From: Phoronis australis
Lineage: Eukaryota > Phoronida > Phoronidae
Length of the DNA: 64,000 bases
NCBI GenBank assembly: GCA_002633005.1
Contig: NMRA01000715.1
Coordinates: 112,654 to 176,653, forward strand
Direction of reading: 5' to 3'
Shown here: positions 34,601-44,631 of the stretch, piece by piece
How positions within the stretch are numbered: the stretch's first letter is position 1
How the letters are laid out: every line of letters begins with the position of its first letter
Notes under the pieces: model-generated
Databases searched by the model: none
What the model was told of the DNA's origin: nothing
What the model saw: the letters and a program-made list of their open reading frames with translations, nothing else
Made by a program: the position numbers and the translations under genes

Positions 34601-36300
34601 GATGCCCATTGGCTAAAATTCAAATTAAAACAAATTTCTTGTATGCTCTACACGAAATGAATTGCGATTTTTGATCTGGGTACCACAAAAATTCCAAAGC
34701 TATCTGCCATCGCATGCTTTAACGATATTCACAGAAAAAAATAATCAGCGTGCCTAGAAAAATCTGAAACATTGTCAAGTGCTAATTACCTGAACTTGAC
34801 CTTTACCGAGTGCATGGTGATAGGATTACAAATAGAATGGTCGAATTGGCTCTGTAGGAAAAGTGAAAACAAACAACGAACTTGCCAAGGTTTTATTCAT
34901 TAAAAACATTGCGTTACTGATATTTATGTTCGATCGTCAAAGTCTGATAGCCATATTTCAGTTTCAATTCCGCCCTTTGGTCGTTCTGGGAAATACATGG
35001 CATATCATTCTTTGTGATGAATATTCTTGAGACATAATGGTCATAAAATTGGCTTACTTTTGTGGAAATGAAATGAAGACAATGTTTGTTGAGAAACTTC
35101 AAAACTTTGTAAAAACTCATAAAATCCTGTCTAGTTTTAATTCTAACATTTTAAAACCAGTCATAAAGCTTAAAAAACAAGGGTTCAGCATCTTGAAAAC
35201 AAAATGAATGATGTCAGCACTCAGATGTCATGCTGTTGAGTACAATAGAAAAGGACTGGTTTTATACTGGGAGAACTAAACTTGTTTACTTAAAATACTA
35301 GGTTCTAGCAGCTTTTGCAAAAGGAATTGTATTTTGAAGCTTATCTTTGTTGCAGCTACTGTCTGACCACACAGTTAAAGAGATTGGTAAAAAGTATCAG
35401 AAAACAGCTGCCCAAGTATTGCTACGCTGGGCTGTGCAGCAAGGAATTGGTAAATGTCATTTAGTTCTTGTACTTACAGTTCAACCATGACAAACGTCTT
35501 GATGTCAATCTCTCCAGCAGTTTAATCACCACTTTTCATATAGTGTTTGAAGAACTGTTGTGACATATGACTTAATCAGATGATTGACAGATGGTGCGAT
35601 TCCAGATGAGTGACAAATGGTGGGACTCCATGAAAGTGTCGTATTTGATTCGTTTTTCATTTTGAACTAGAAGTCATTTTCTGAAGTTTTTTGAAAAGTA
35701 CATTATTTCAAAACTTTCATGTGAATTTTTGGTTTTACTGTCTGTATTTGCATGCCTCTTTCAGATCACGGCAGTTACACGAATGTTAGCCATTTATAAA
35801 ATATATTTAAGAAGAAACAGTTTCCTCGCTAGTTCATAATGACAACTAGTTCGTTGACAGGCAGGCACCGTTGGCTACGTTTCATTATACAGTAGTCGTA
35901 TGTTGGGCCAATGTTTGGTTACTTGGGCAGTTTGCTCACACGCCGACAGTAGTGGGATATAACGTGCCCACATTTTGAGAAGCAGTTTGATGCTCATAAT
36001 TCAGTGGAGAAAACTGGTTCTCAAATGTTGGCACGTTTTATCCCTCGATTGCCTATCCGTCAACTAAAAGGTTTGCATATTCGACTATCAGGAGAATGTA
36101 GTCAGATTATTTGTGAAGTAAGCTGGCAATTGTAGAACCTTTTTTTATTTTCAGGGGTAATACCCAAGTCATCTACCCCAGCTTACATCCAACAGAATAT
36201 TGACATTTTTGATTTTGAATTATCACCAGAGGATATGAACAGAATATCAAGGCTTGATCAAGGTACCCATTACTGTTGGTATGCCAAGGACATTTTATGA
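28626..36300 (+). CDS. Aldo-keto reductase, whole gene (8 coding exons, 290 aa)
   Basis: NADPH-dependent, cytosolic TIM-barrel reductase of carbonyls such as aldehydes, ketones or quinones. Exons: 28626-28680, 29798-29875, 30771-30878, 32161-32349, 33080-33171, 34410-34520, 35356-35449, 36155-36300; all GT/AG and phase-consistent, total 873 bases with stop. The catalytic tetrad is complete: D45 (GYRAIDTA), Y50 (AWGYRNE), K79 (FLTSKL), H112 (LYLIHWPG). Family motifs GKIKSIGVSNY (144-154), VEYHPHL (175-181) and the coenzyme loop GVIPKSSTPAY (from 243) are present. The short C-terminal loop ends THYCWYAKDIL. The length suits the ~280-290 aa group that includes bacterial-type glyoxal or diketogluconate reductases and their animal homologues. 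The substrate cannot be told from sequence. Introns 1-3 hold minisatellites. Confidence 0.95.
29120..29276. repeat. 30-bp minisatellite in reductase intron 1
   Basis: About five copies of a 30-base unit containing TGCACCTCTGTTCTCTGTGT and CACCTCACTA. Variants alternate between CTCTGTGT and CTAAGTGT. Confidence 0.85.
29798..29875 (+). CDS. Aldo-keto reductase exon 2
   Basis: Acceptor TTTTCATTCCAG, 78 bases coding GTYKVTGEIMYSVLEAALR then SGYRAI, donor GTGAGT at 29876. It joins exon 1 to restore LGTYKV and exon 3 to restore D45. Confidence 0.93.
29941..30372. repeat. 20-bp minisatellite in reductase intron 2
   Basis: About 21 copies of a 20-base unit (CTGCGTCACTGGTCACAGCG and close variants). 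Because three units make 60 bases, all three plus frames stay open, which creates false open frames of up to 196 codons. Confidence 0.95.
30771..30878 (+). CDS. Aldo-keto reductase exon 3 (catalytic Y50, K79)
   Basis: Acceptor TTGTTTTCAG, 108 bases coding TAWGYRNESFISQELAKLL through DIFLTSKL, donor GTGAGT at 30879. Confidence 0.93.
31541..31967. repeat. 25-bp minisatellite in reductase intron 3
   Basis: About 17 copies of a 25-base unit containing GTGCACTGGGTGGGTGCATA and TCAAG. Variants differ mainly at the GGTGGGTGC/GGTGGCCAC positions and are grouped along the array. Confidence 0.95.
32161..32349 (+). CDS. Aldo-keto reductase exon 4 (catalytic H112)
   Basis: Acceptor TTTTTTGCTTTTAG, 189 bases coding PKHHGYEQCVKSCLESL, LDLYLIHWPG and WESWKAMEDLVTQ, donor GTATTC at 32350 (weaker consensus but required by the frame). 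Confidence 0.93.
33080..33171 (+). CDS. Aldo-keto reductase exon 5
   Basis: Acceptor CTCCAAATATAG, 92 bases coding GKIKSIGVSNYTQRHLEEL through KPAVLQ, donor GTAGTT at 33172. Ends in phase 0. Confidence 0.93.
33218..33391. mobile_element. 174-bp MITE in reductase intron 5
   Basis: Terminal inverted repeats of about 45 bases start TGACACAAGGAAATTCATTT on the left, answered by AAAATGAATTTCCCTGTGTCA at the right end. Inner ends read AAAAAGTGGTAAATACCTG and CAGGTATTTACCACTTTTT. The core contains AGGGGGCGCTGTACA. No coding content. Confidence 0.85.
34410..34520 (+). CDS. Aldo-keto reductase exon 6
   Basis: Acceptor CTCTGTTATCAG, 37 codons beginning VEYHPHLVQTDLVDFCRQ and ending GTSAVDNK, donor GTAAGT at 34521. 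Confidence 0.93.
35356..35449 (+). CDS. Aldo-keto reductase exon 7
   Basis: Acceptor TTTGTTGCAG, 94 bases coding LLSDHTVKEIGKKYQKTAA then QVLLRWAVQQGI, donor GTAAAT at 35450. Confidence 0.93.
36155..36300 (+). CDS. Aldo-keto reductase exon 8 (stop)
   Basis: Acceptor TTTTTATTTTCAG, coding GVIPKSSTPAYIQQNIDIF, the ELSPEDMNRIS helix and the C-terminal loop, stop TGA at 36298-36300. Confidence 0.93.
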
Positions 36301-36405
36301 TATCAGATAGCAGTCAGTTTGTAGAGGAGATGATATCGGATACCAATCTGTCTGTAGAGGAGATGATGTCGGATAGCAATCAGTCTGTAGAGGAGATGAC
36401 TAGGC
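36301..36405. repeat. 33-bp tandem repeat just after the reductase stop
   Basis: Three copies of a 33-base unit (GTAGAGGAGATGAT at 36321, 36354 and 36387) start right after the stop codon, presumably in the 3' untranslated region. The unit is a multiple of three. Confidence 0.8.
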
Positions 36406-37327
36406 TACAGCCTGTCATCGGGAAAAACAGAAATACAAGAGACCTTCAGTCCATCTGATGTCAGCTTACACGGATACCCAACCCCGATCTGTTGGAGTAC
36501 ACTCCAAGCTGGTTTTGTGGTGTTCCTCCAGTAGTGCTGCCCATGAATGACAAAATGCTTAGTCAACTGAAACCCTTTCACACCCTGGAGTAACTTATCT
36601 AAAGCGTTGGTCACACTGGCAGATTGAGTAAACTTCGTATTACGCAAGTGTCAAATTTGCTCCAAAAATTTGAGGATAGACAGTGGTAACAGAATTGTTT
36701 TTCAAAGCTACGAAATTGTAGTTATTATCTGTTAACGACCAAAAATGCAGTTTAGACTTCTTTTAAATACACACAGGAATTGTTGTCATTGTGAAGAGTT
36801 ATCATTTAAAGTGCTACCCTAACAATGTCTTCAGTGGTACTTTTGGGTGTACTATTACTAATTACTGATCAGATACATGTAGTTTTTCTCAGTTCATTTC
36901 TGATATGGTAATTAATACAGGTGATATTTCAGTTATACACGCCTGTCATGGGTATTTAGAAGCAGTTTTTATGAAGCCCTGTTGGATGCTTACCTGTGCT
37001 GTTATGTAATTCGGGTTGTTCCTTATAAGTATTGGGGGCTAAAATCCACGTCAGACGGGCTTTAAAAATTCAGGTGTGAGTGTTAAACTAATGCGGGCAT
37101 TAACCCAAACGAGTCTGATATCCTTATCATGAACAGGTGAAAGTATTTCAAATTCTTTAAGAATAAGAAACCAACACATTTTGCAGGTCACTCCAACTTG
37201 CAACAGTGGGCTTGGCAGCTCCACCGTGTCTGCTTTATGTAAAGTGACCTGTGACTTAAGTCTGCAGCCAAGTGTAAGGCGTATTGAAATGAACCCTTAA
37301 TTGCAAGTTGCTCATATAATTTTTATG
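36406..37327. other. 3' flank of the reductase; nothing recognised
   Basis: No coding exon seen and no clear polyadenylation signal found by eye. Confidence 0.35.
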
Positions 37328-38288
37328 CCCTACATAGTTATATTATGTGGTCGCATATTGCCGTCATCTCTGGATGTCTGTCGTCCGGCATCCGCAGCTG
37401 TATCTCCTGAACCCCTTGCAGGATCTTGATGAGATTTGTCAGATGTGTTCCTAGAGCTAACGACAAATAACGACAAATTTCGAACCTATCCGACTACTGT
37501 TGTGCCCCCTAGTGACAGTTATTGTTTTTGCATTTACTTCTGTATCTTCGGAGGTCCTCAACGGATTTTCATAAAATTTGGTGAGATGATGCTATCCTCC
37601 TGTTTTCGGATGGATTCGAGGTACTTTGCGCCACCTAGTGGTCATTTTCACTGTTTTCGGTGTCCACCCTTCTATCAAGCAAACTGCTCTAGGTACGATT
37701 TTCAAAATTGGCATATACGTTCTTACTGTGAAGAGTGCGGCTGACGATAATTTGCCCACGACTTTGACTACTGTGGCACCTACTAGTGGCAGTTATTAAT
37801 GTTTGTTTTTGCACCTATGACTGTATCTCCTAAATGCTCTACAGGATCTTCATTGAGTTTTGCTGGTGTATTTATTTGAAGTTTACAACAGAGGACTGTT
37901 TTCGAGTTTGTTTTTTGGCGTTTGGCCCCTCTGTCAGCCAAACCAATCTAAGGATGACTGTGGAAATAATTATTGGCATGTATGTTCCTAATGTGAAAAG
38001 GAGGTCTGACGATTTTTTGACGACTTCATCTACTGTGGCACCTCTTAGTGGCAGTTAAGTTTTTTGCGCCCATAGCCACCTAGTGGCAATTTTATTTTTT
38101 TTTTGTTTTCCTCTCAGAAGTTCCTTGAAGCATTTTTATGAAATTTGGTAAAAACTTTGATGACACATACCAGTTTTCAGATGGATTCAGCCCACTTTGC
38201 GCCATCTAGTGGCCATTTTTATGATTCACATAAACCATTTGGGGTGCATTTCTTGGCGCATTTCAGTGCCAGAGGGTTGCTCTTGTTA
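37328..38288. repeat. Modular dispersed repeat with CTAGTGGC words, copy A
   Basis: Starts near TTATATTATGTGGTCGCATA, then GCCGTCATCTCTG, and ends GGCGCATTTCAGTGCC ... GTTGCTCTTGTTA, the same start and end as 44632-46240. Inside, modules repeat: TATCTCCTAAA, AGGATCTTCA, GCGCCACCTAGTGG, TCAACGGATTTTCATAAAAT. Short open frames inside are fragments without family signature. Confidence 0.8.
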
Positions 38289-38734
38289 TAAAATATTTCT
38301 AAACTTGAATATGCTTACAAATTACATAGCAAGAACTTTATTCAGTGATGGGAAAGTCAAACTTTCTCAGGTGTCTCTTTGTGAAACAGGCCCGACAGGT
38401 ACTTCTGTTTTGACACATTGAGCCAGACAGTGGCTGGTACTCAATGTTTTATAATTTGAATATTTAAAAAAACCAAGCTGTTGGACCCATGTGGTTCTAT
38501 AATAAGGTAGGTATTAAATCTACACACCATACCCACAGATATACATGTGTGTGAGTGCGCGCGCGCGTGCGTGTATGTGTATACACATTTAGTGGATTTT
38601 GGTAGCAAGGCTTCTCATAGAAGACCTTCGCCTTGGTTGTAGGGCGCTTTCGCCGTTATTAATGTTTTGGTAAAACTTTACCTTTGGCAAAATGAATAAC
38701 ATCAGGACATGTTTATGCATTTAACAATAGGGTG
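38289..38734. other. Intergenic; GT/GC microsatellite at 38546-38584
   Basis: A TGTG/GCGC dinucleotide tract (…GAGTGCGCGCGCGCGTGCGTG…) lies at 38546-38584. The remainder is the 3' flank of the DRC12 gene on the minus strand, without an obvious A-rich tail. Confidence 0.6.
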
Positions 38735-39328
38735 TTAAATTTCTTTGGGATTAAGTCCGAATTCCAAAAGATTTTTCTTAGTCTTCAGGTGAATCAGTGC
38801 CACCTCGTTGTCCCATCGTGTCTTTGATTTGGACAGCTTCTCCTCCAAAGAATCTAGTGCACTTTCAAACACCGACTCATACGCCAGAGTCATTTGGTTA
38901 ATCAAATTTTTCAAGCGCGCTATGTCTTCGTCTTTTTCACGCTCCATTTTGTTCTGGGCCTGTATCGTCTGCGTCAGTTCGTTTTGTGTTTTTTCTAACT
39001 TTGTTCTCGTTTCGTCAAGTTCCGCTGTGAGTTGATCGATTTTGTTGCCCATTTGGCTTTGCATCGTCATGTACAGTCGCGTCAAGTCAGAGCAGACTTC
39101 TTTATTGTCGTCTTTTATAGACTTCAGTTCTATTTTTGCATCCGACATTTCTTGTTGAAGGATTGCTTCACCTTTTATAGCGCGACGTGCGTTGATTTTT
39201 CGCACAGCAAGCTGGTCACGGAGTGCGACGATTTCTACTCTAGTCTTTTGCAACTGTTCTTCAAGCTGTTGTTGAACATCGTTAACTGCCGCCTTTTTCT
39301 TCTTGCCCTTTGTGGGTTTCGGGGGCAT
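38735..39328 (-). CDS. DRC12: Dynein regulatory complex subunit 12 (CCDC153-like), 197 aa, intronless
   Basis: Coiled-coil protein of the nexin-dynein regulatory complex, which links outer doublets and regulates dynein in motile cilia. It starts MPPKPTKGKKKK (the family's basic N-terminus). A region LRDQLAVRKINARRAIKGE (about 37-55) resembles the family's LxLRRxxARRA stretch. Long heptad-rich coiled coil runs over about 15-180. The C-terminus has YESVFESALDSLEEKL, SKTRWDNEVALIHL and ends FGLNPKEI, in line with the family pattern YEEIL-x-SLDRL ... QWD ... FGLTP. The length is near the vertebrate protein (about 210). The whole reading frame is one exon with no stop, where vertebrate orthologues have several exons. 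It could be a lineage-specific intron-poor gene or a retrocopy. Convergent with the reductase gene, 2.4 kb apart. Confidence 0.85.
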   Translation of the reverse strand: MPPKPTKGKKKKAAVNDVQQQLEEQLQKTRVEIVALRDQLAVRKINARRAIKGEAILQQEMSDAKIELKSIKDDNKEVCSDLTRLYMTMQSQMGNKIDQLTAELDETRTKLEKTQNELTQTIQAQNKMEREKDEDIARLKNLINQMTLAYESVFESALDSLEEKLSKSKTRWDNEVALIHLKTKKNLLEFGLNPKEI

Positions 39329-40915
39329 TTTTGTTCTTTTTGGCTGTGCGCTGTGACCTGTGTGAACTGTTTATCTGAAGTATTCTCAAGTTTGACAGCA
39401 CGTAGCTTCATCATATTGACCACGTGCATATTACACAATTTTGACATGGTGACGCGCCTCAGCATTTGTGACCCACTAGTTTCAAGGGAAGTTCATTTAG
39501 ATGCAATATGACTGGGTAGTAAACAGACAGGTGACTTGAGCTAGCACAACTGTATAATGACAATGTGTTCACCCAGTTTACTCGGCATATTAATACAAAA
39601 TCAATGATTGAGCGCAAATTTTCGTCGCCAATTCTTAGCCTTCCGAACTGCGGAATTAACCATTAAAAAGTCGCTACACGTGTTCTGCAGCTGAACTGGT
39701 GTTAGATGTGATAGGCTTCAGTACTATGGTCGGCGATAGCCATCAATGAGTGAAGGTAGCATACAGAGAATAAGTGCACGATCGTAGTGCTTAATTTTGT
39801 ATAACTTAGATTTGTTTGGAGAAGGGTCATATAGATCAGGGCAGAGGGTTTGGGGGACTTGGTGGCGGACCAGGTGGCCACTAAGAGTTGCTTGCGCACC
39901 TTTGTAAGTGCCGAAGAAAACCGTTTGCTTCAGTGACTGGGGTTTGTCCTACATTTCCCCATAACAATATCAGTGTCCTACTTTTTCATTAATTTTGTTA
40001 TTAAGATACCCCTATTCTTCCCTATTTAGTACTGCTAAACAAAAACCCGTAAATTCGTCACTTGTTTACCGTGTAAACACCAACTGTTCCAGAAGGTCCA
40101 CTGCTATTTTGGTTGTTTCCGACTGCTGTTGAAGTGAATGGAAATTTAGTCCCGGCTTTCGGATGTAGACCACTTACTGCTATCGGATCCCGGAGAATTA
40201 TTTTTGCCCATGTTTCATCGCGCATCAAATCTGACACGGCGTCAAGCCAACTTGTTCTGCTGAGAGCCAGGTCTCGAGTTGCCTCTGGGTCTCTGGTGAA
40301 TCAAACAAATGTTTGTGTGTAGTTGGAAAACGGCCAGGCTTAATCAAACTGTTAGCCTGGGGCTTGGATCACTGTTTGTATTACCCGTATAATACAATTT
40401 TCATACAAGGTACTCTAGATTTCAAAATTTTGTAATTTACTGGAAAATTACGAGAACAATAGGCCTTACCTGCATGAGAAAAGATCTTTCAGTAGATGTG
40501 GATGTGGACATTGGAAAAAAATGCCATTATAGTGGATTCAAAGTAGTTTTTTCGAAACCTTCAACTACACCCGAGAGCTCATAGGACTATGGTGTCGCCG
40601 ACAGTGCCACTAACATGTACGTGCAACGCTTCCAAATGAAGGCGTCGCAACGGCCGGACGAAGGCGTCCAACTGCTAGTCGCCGGCCAAATCCCCGTCGA
40701 CCATAACGAGGTCTTGCCAAAGCAGTCACCAGGTGGCGAGATCGTCTGGTATACGTGTCGGCTCACCTTATCCAAGAACTGACAAACAACATGTGGACAG
40801 TGACGAATGGAAATAGTTCGACAGATTGAGGCAATGTACGCGAGAAGAGGAAGTAAAATAAAGAAGCCGTACATGTAAGCGCGGGGATGGTCCCTTGGAA
40901 TTGTTACAGGCGATA
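39329..40915. other. Upstream flank of DRC12; no further gene recognised
   Basis: Likely promoter side of DRC12. Open frames at 40113-40322 (plus) and 40587-40874 (minus) show no family signature. Confidence 0.35.
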
Positions 40916-41928
40916 CAGTGGCGGATCTAGGATATCACAAGGGGGGGGGGGCCAACATTTTGTCCGGCTGGAAGCATTTGCGCAAACTGAACCACAATTG
41001 TAGATGCGCATAGCACCGAATGGGGGGAGGTCGGGAGGGGGGTTTGCCCCCCTCCCGCCCAGGAAATTTTTCTGTTTTTACCTCTAAAAATCAAGCATTT
41101 GCCTTGATTCCTGAAGTATTATCCAAGAAAAAAAGGCGAAAAAAAAAACACGGAGAACGTGTCAAACAGGAAAAAAATGCATGTCTCAAAGACTCGAACT
41201 CACGACCTAGAGGGTAGCGCGCGCGTACGTTACCACTACACCACCACGATTTAACTACAACTCTCATACTAAAAGACTTACTTGTTTATGGGCCACAGCG
41301 TTTGCGCGCGTAACCTACTTCTTTTTGTAATGCTTATTACACGTTTTATATTTTGTGCCATCAATTCTTAACAAATTTGTCGTATTTGAAATAGTCTTCA
41401 AATGCCCAAAAGACCAAATCCATTTTTCGTGTTGGCAATAATGACGGGATTGCTTTGGAAACCGTCTTAAGATAAGGTTTGACAAAGAGAGTATTGCGAG
41501 TTTCTGAGTGATTCACTAAGGCTTCGATTAAAATTCACATCTTACCAGCAGCTTCTGTTTTTTCATCGCCACTCAGGTTCCATTTTCTTTAAAAAATGAA
41601 GTAAAATTTCTTCATTGTACAGTGGAGCAGACGGAAACGGAGTCGTAGTGCACAGCGCCGCTGCCGGTCGCCTAGGATATCGCGGGAGATTCTATACTTA
41701 GCCATAGTTCCGTTACGAACGCGCCGTGTTCCGAATTTGACACTTGAAATTGGATTTGAGCCCCCCCCCCAACACTAAAACTGCACACATTTAAATCTCT
41801 TTTCATCCGTATAATTTTAATTACCGGGGTTAATTAATAAACTCACCATTTCCGTACGCTCTTACTGTTTTATTTTTTTTTGCGGCAGCCAAGGGGGGGG
41901 GGGCCGGGCCCCCCCTAAATCCGCCTAT
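40916..41928. mobile_element. hAT-like non-autonomous element, about 1.0 kb
   Basis: The left end CAGTGGCGGATCTAGG pairs with the right end CCTAAATCCGCCTATG (ending 41929 if the G is counted), followed inward by G-rich and C-rich tracts. CAGNGGCGGAT ends are typical of hAT elements in invertebrates. The same six bases GCGATA flank the ends (40910-40915 and 41929-41934), a possible partial target-site duplication. No transposase inside. A tRNA-like stretch lies at 41183-41250. Confidence 0.6.
41183..41250 (-). repeat. tRNA-like sequence (SINE head or tRNA pseudogene)
   Basis: On the minus strand GGTGTAGTGGTAACG resembles an A box and GAGTTCGAGTC a B box at tRNA-like spacing. The T stem does not pair well and no clean acceptor stem is seen, so this is not a working tRNA. 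Confidence 0.5.
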
Positions 41929-41934
41929 GCGATA

Positions 41935-44631
41935 ATGTCGTGCCTTTTTCGTCTGTCACAGAACGACTGACCTAGGCTAATAAGGAATACACACTGACGT
42001 TGACTTAGGCGAAGTGAATGCATGCTATGGTTGTTATGAGGTTATGATCTCCCGCCAAGTATAGTGTATTGTCTGTACCAATCCAATGCGATAGATGGCG
42101 CTAGCTTACATTGTAGTCCAGCGTAAACTACTGCCAACCTTTACTTTTATCTGGTCGGTCATCTACCCATGTTATCACATGCGGGTATTATCATTTGAAA
42201 AAACATGACACTAGCTTGTTATGTGAGGCATCAGAAACAATTCCATATATCGCATTTATGTTGTTGATAACCTGCTGCTTCCCAACTTCATCCGATAACC
42301 GAGATTTCCCAGGAGTTTTCCACGGCCAAGGTTTCTCAAGCCATTGTCGCAGTGATTTTCCACTCGCCTGAGTCAGCCTGAGAGCACATGCAAGACGAAA
42401 CTCATATTTGTACCCCTAAAGCAACGGCATCGCTCTCGTTGAATTGTTAGCAATACACTGCTTCACTTTAGCGAATTGGCGGCGCACCACAGGGGGCTGG
42501 GAGGGCCCCCACTTTTTTCAGTGCTGCGCCACCCATGTATCGCCCATTACCAATGTCTCAACTTCACCTTGGCAGCCGTACTCTGGCGAATCCCCGCGGG
42601 TGACAAGCAATTTAATCATGAGTCCGCATGACGCAATATCAATCAGTCATATCAAGCCCAAAAAACTTGTAAATGGCCAAATAGCATAAGGCTAGTCACG
42701 TGTCTGGTCTGTTCCTCCTCGCTTGGAAACATGTACCAATAATCATTCAAAAACGCGCTTTCTTTGATTCATCGATTTCATCAATTTGTGCCATATTGAT
42801 CGTCACCAATTGGTGCAATTTTTAATCTGTATTGCTTAAGTGTTTGAAGGTATTCATTAACAGCTCTGACCAGAATGATTCAACTCTGATGCAAGAGTTG
42901 GTCCAATGTTTGTTATTGCCTGTGGCTGAGTTCTTTACCATTTACACAGCAAATTACTAGGACTCAACACGCTCGGTTATTTTTCTTGTTTCTGCTAAAA
43001 ACGTAGACGGTAATAACTGTTCCTGTCTTACGTGAGTTATCCTTGTTGGTTGTAAAGTCAGTGTGATAATGAAAAAGTGAAGCATTTTTAATTCAGTTTT
43101 TACACAATTGTGTGAACTAAGATTGGTGTATAATGTAACGTAAGACTATATCGACAAGTCCGTGTATTTAGCTAAGTGTCTACCAAACTGTCGAATTTAA
43201 CTCGGTGAAAATGTTTAACTGCAATTGGGAAACAGTGCACAAAGCATACTAGTGTCCAGCGTTCGAAATACACGCTGGCCCGGTGTTCCAGGTTCAGTGG
43301 ATTTGCCGTCGGGACAGTAACTTTTTAAGTTAACTTCGAACCTGCGCCAGTAAATTTTCTGACTAACTGGCCCGGCGGGCCAGCACATTTATTTGGTGAA
43401 AGTTACATACAACGCTGATCAGACATTTCTGAGGTATGGAGTAAAAAATTTGCCAAATTATTCGGGCTTTACATAACCTTAAAATGTTCGTGTTCATGTT
43501 TGTTTTTGGTTGAGTTTGTAGATGCTTTTACAGTTTTTAGAGCAGCGAATGTTTAAAGATGTGTTCAGGAGAATATTATCGTCTTTAGTATCAATTACGA
43601 TTTTCTGGTTATCTTAGGTTAATTTTCAAGTTAATTAAATTTCTCCGGGTTCTTAATAATTCAATGCGTGCCTCATTCCGGAAATGACGTTCACGGCTCG
43701 AACCGTTCCCTGCGGATATTGTTGATCGAATACTATTTTCCTAACATTGCCGTAATTTCTCGGACGGGTTTTGCCATCCACTTCTCTACTCTCAGGGAGC
43801 TCATAATGCTTGCTTTCCGGTACGCAACAACTTAATTTCATGACGCACCCAACGTAAAACCCAATCTGAAACGGGTGTAAGCAAAGATGGCAAAGAATGA
43901 TTCGAGCCCCAAACTACGCATGAATAATTAGAACCTAGGGAATTTAATTAACTTAAAATTGTCTAGGGTAACCAGAAATTCGCAATTTAACCAATAGTGA
44001 TATTTAAAACGGTTTCCTTCCTCTTCAAATTTTGCCGTGTTTTTTGATATAGTTTTACAGATCACGTATTTATTTAATTCGGTGTCACTTTGAGAAGTAT
44101 AACTGTCTTTAACTTGAATTGTGAAACCACTACATGAAGTCCGTTAGATCTGCGTTTTTTGTAAAGTAATTTACTCTACAAATCTTCTTTTGAACTTTAC
44201 CTGTCATCCCAGGTCCAGTATTTAGTTTTTAAAAATGTTTTGCGTCTTATAACTTCAAACTTTGCCGTTAGTTTTAACTTTTTTATAGAATTGTATTATT
44301 CTCACTTTGCTTACTTCCAAAATTTAACTTGGTTTGAGTTATAATTAGTTATAATTTAATTTATTTGCGCTGTCTTAATATTAGTGGTCTCTGATTTTAA
44401 AGATATCACTAAATTGGCTTGCAATGGGCACACAAAAGTACCCTTGATGTTAATCTGTTTGTTACATGGTTCCGAAAATTTGTAAAACATATTTGGGGTG
44501 TATACTACAGGATTTATACAGGGTACATGTAAATTCCCCGGCTCGCTTGGTAAAAAGTACCGCACAACTGTGCCACGTCGACGGAAAGCGTTACAGCGAC
44601 TGCTTGATATTTTTTCAGATCGTCTTTTATG
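41935..44631. other. No gene recognised
   Basis: Intergenic. A GC-rich patch with self-complementary CTGGCCCGG/CGGGCCAGC words occurs at 43275-43390 in sequence that looks like a repeat end. Nothing coding supported. Confidence 0.4.

Noticed and set aside
39032-39511. 159-codon plus-strand open frame
   Set aside because: It overlaps the DRC12 gene in antisense and is its shadow.
40587-40874. 95-codon minus-strand open frame starting with a hydrophobic run
   Set aside because: No recognisable family. Other frames of the same DNA look equally protein-like because of local GC content.
41183-41250. Functional tRNA gene on the minus strand
   Set aside because: A and B boxes are visible, but the T stem and acceptor stem do not pair.
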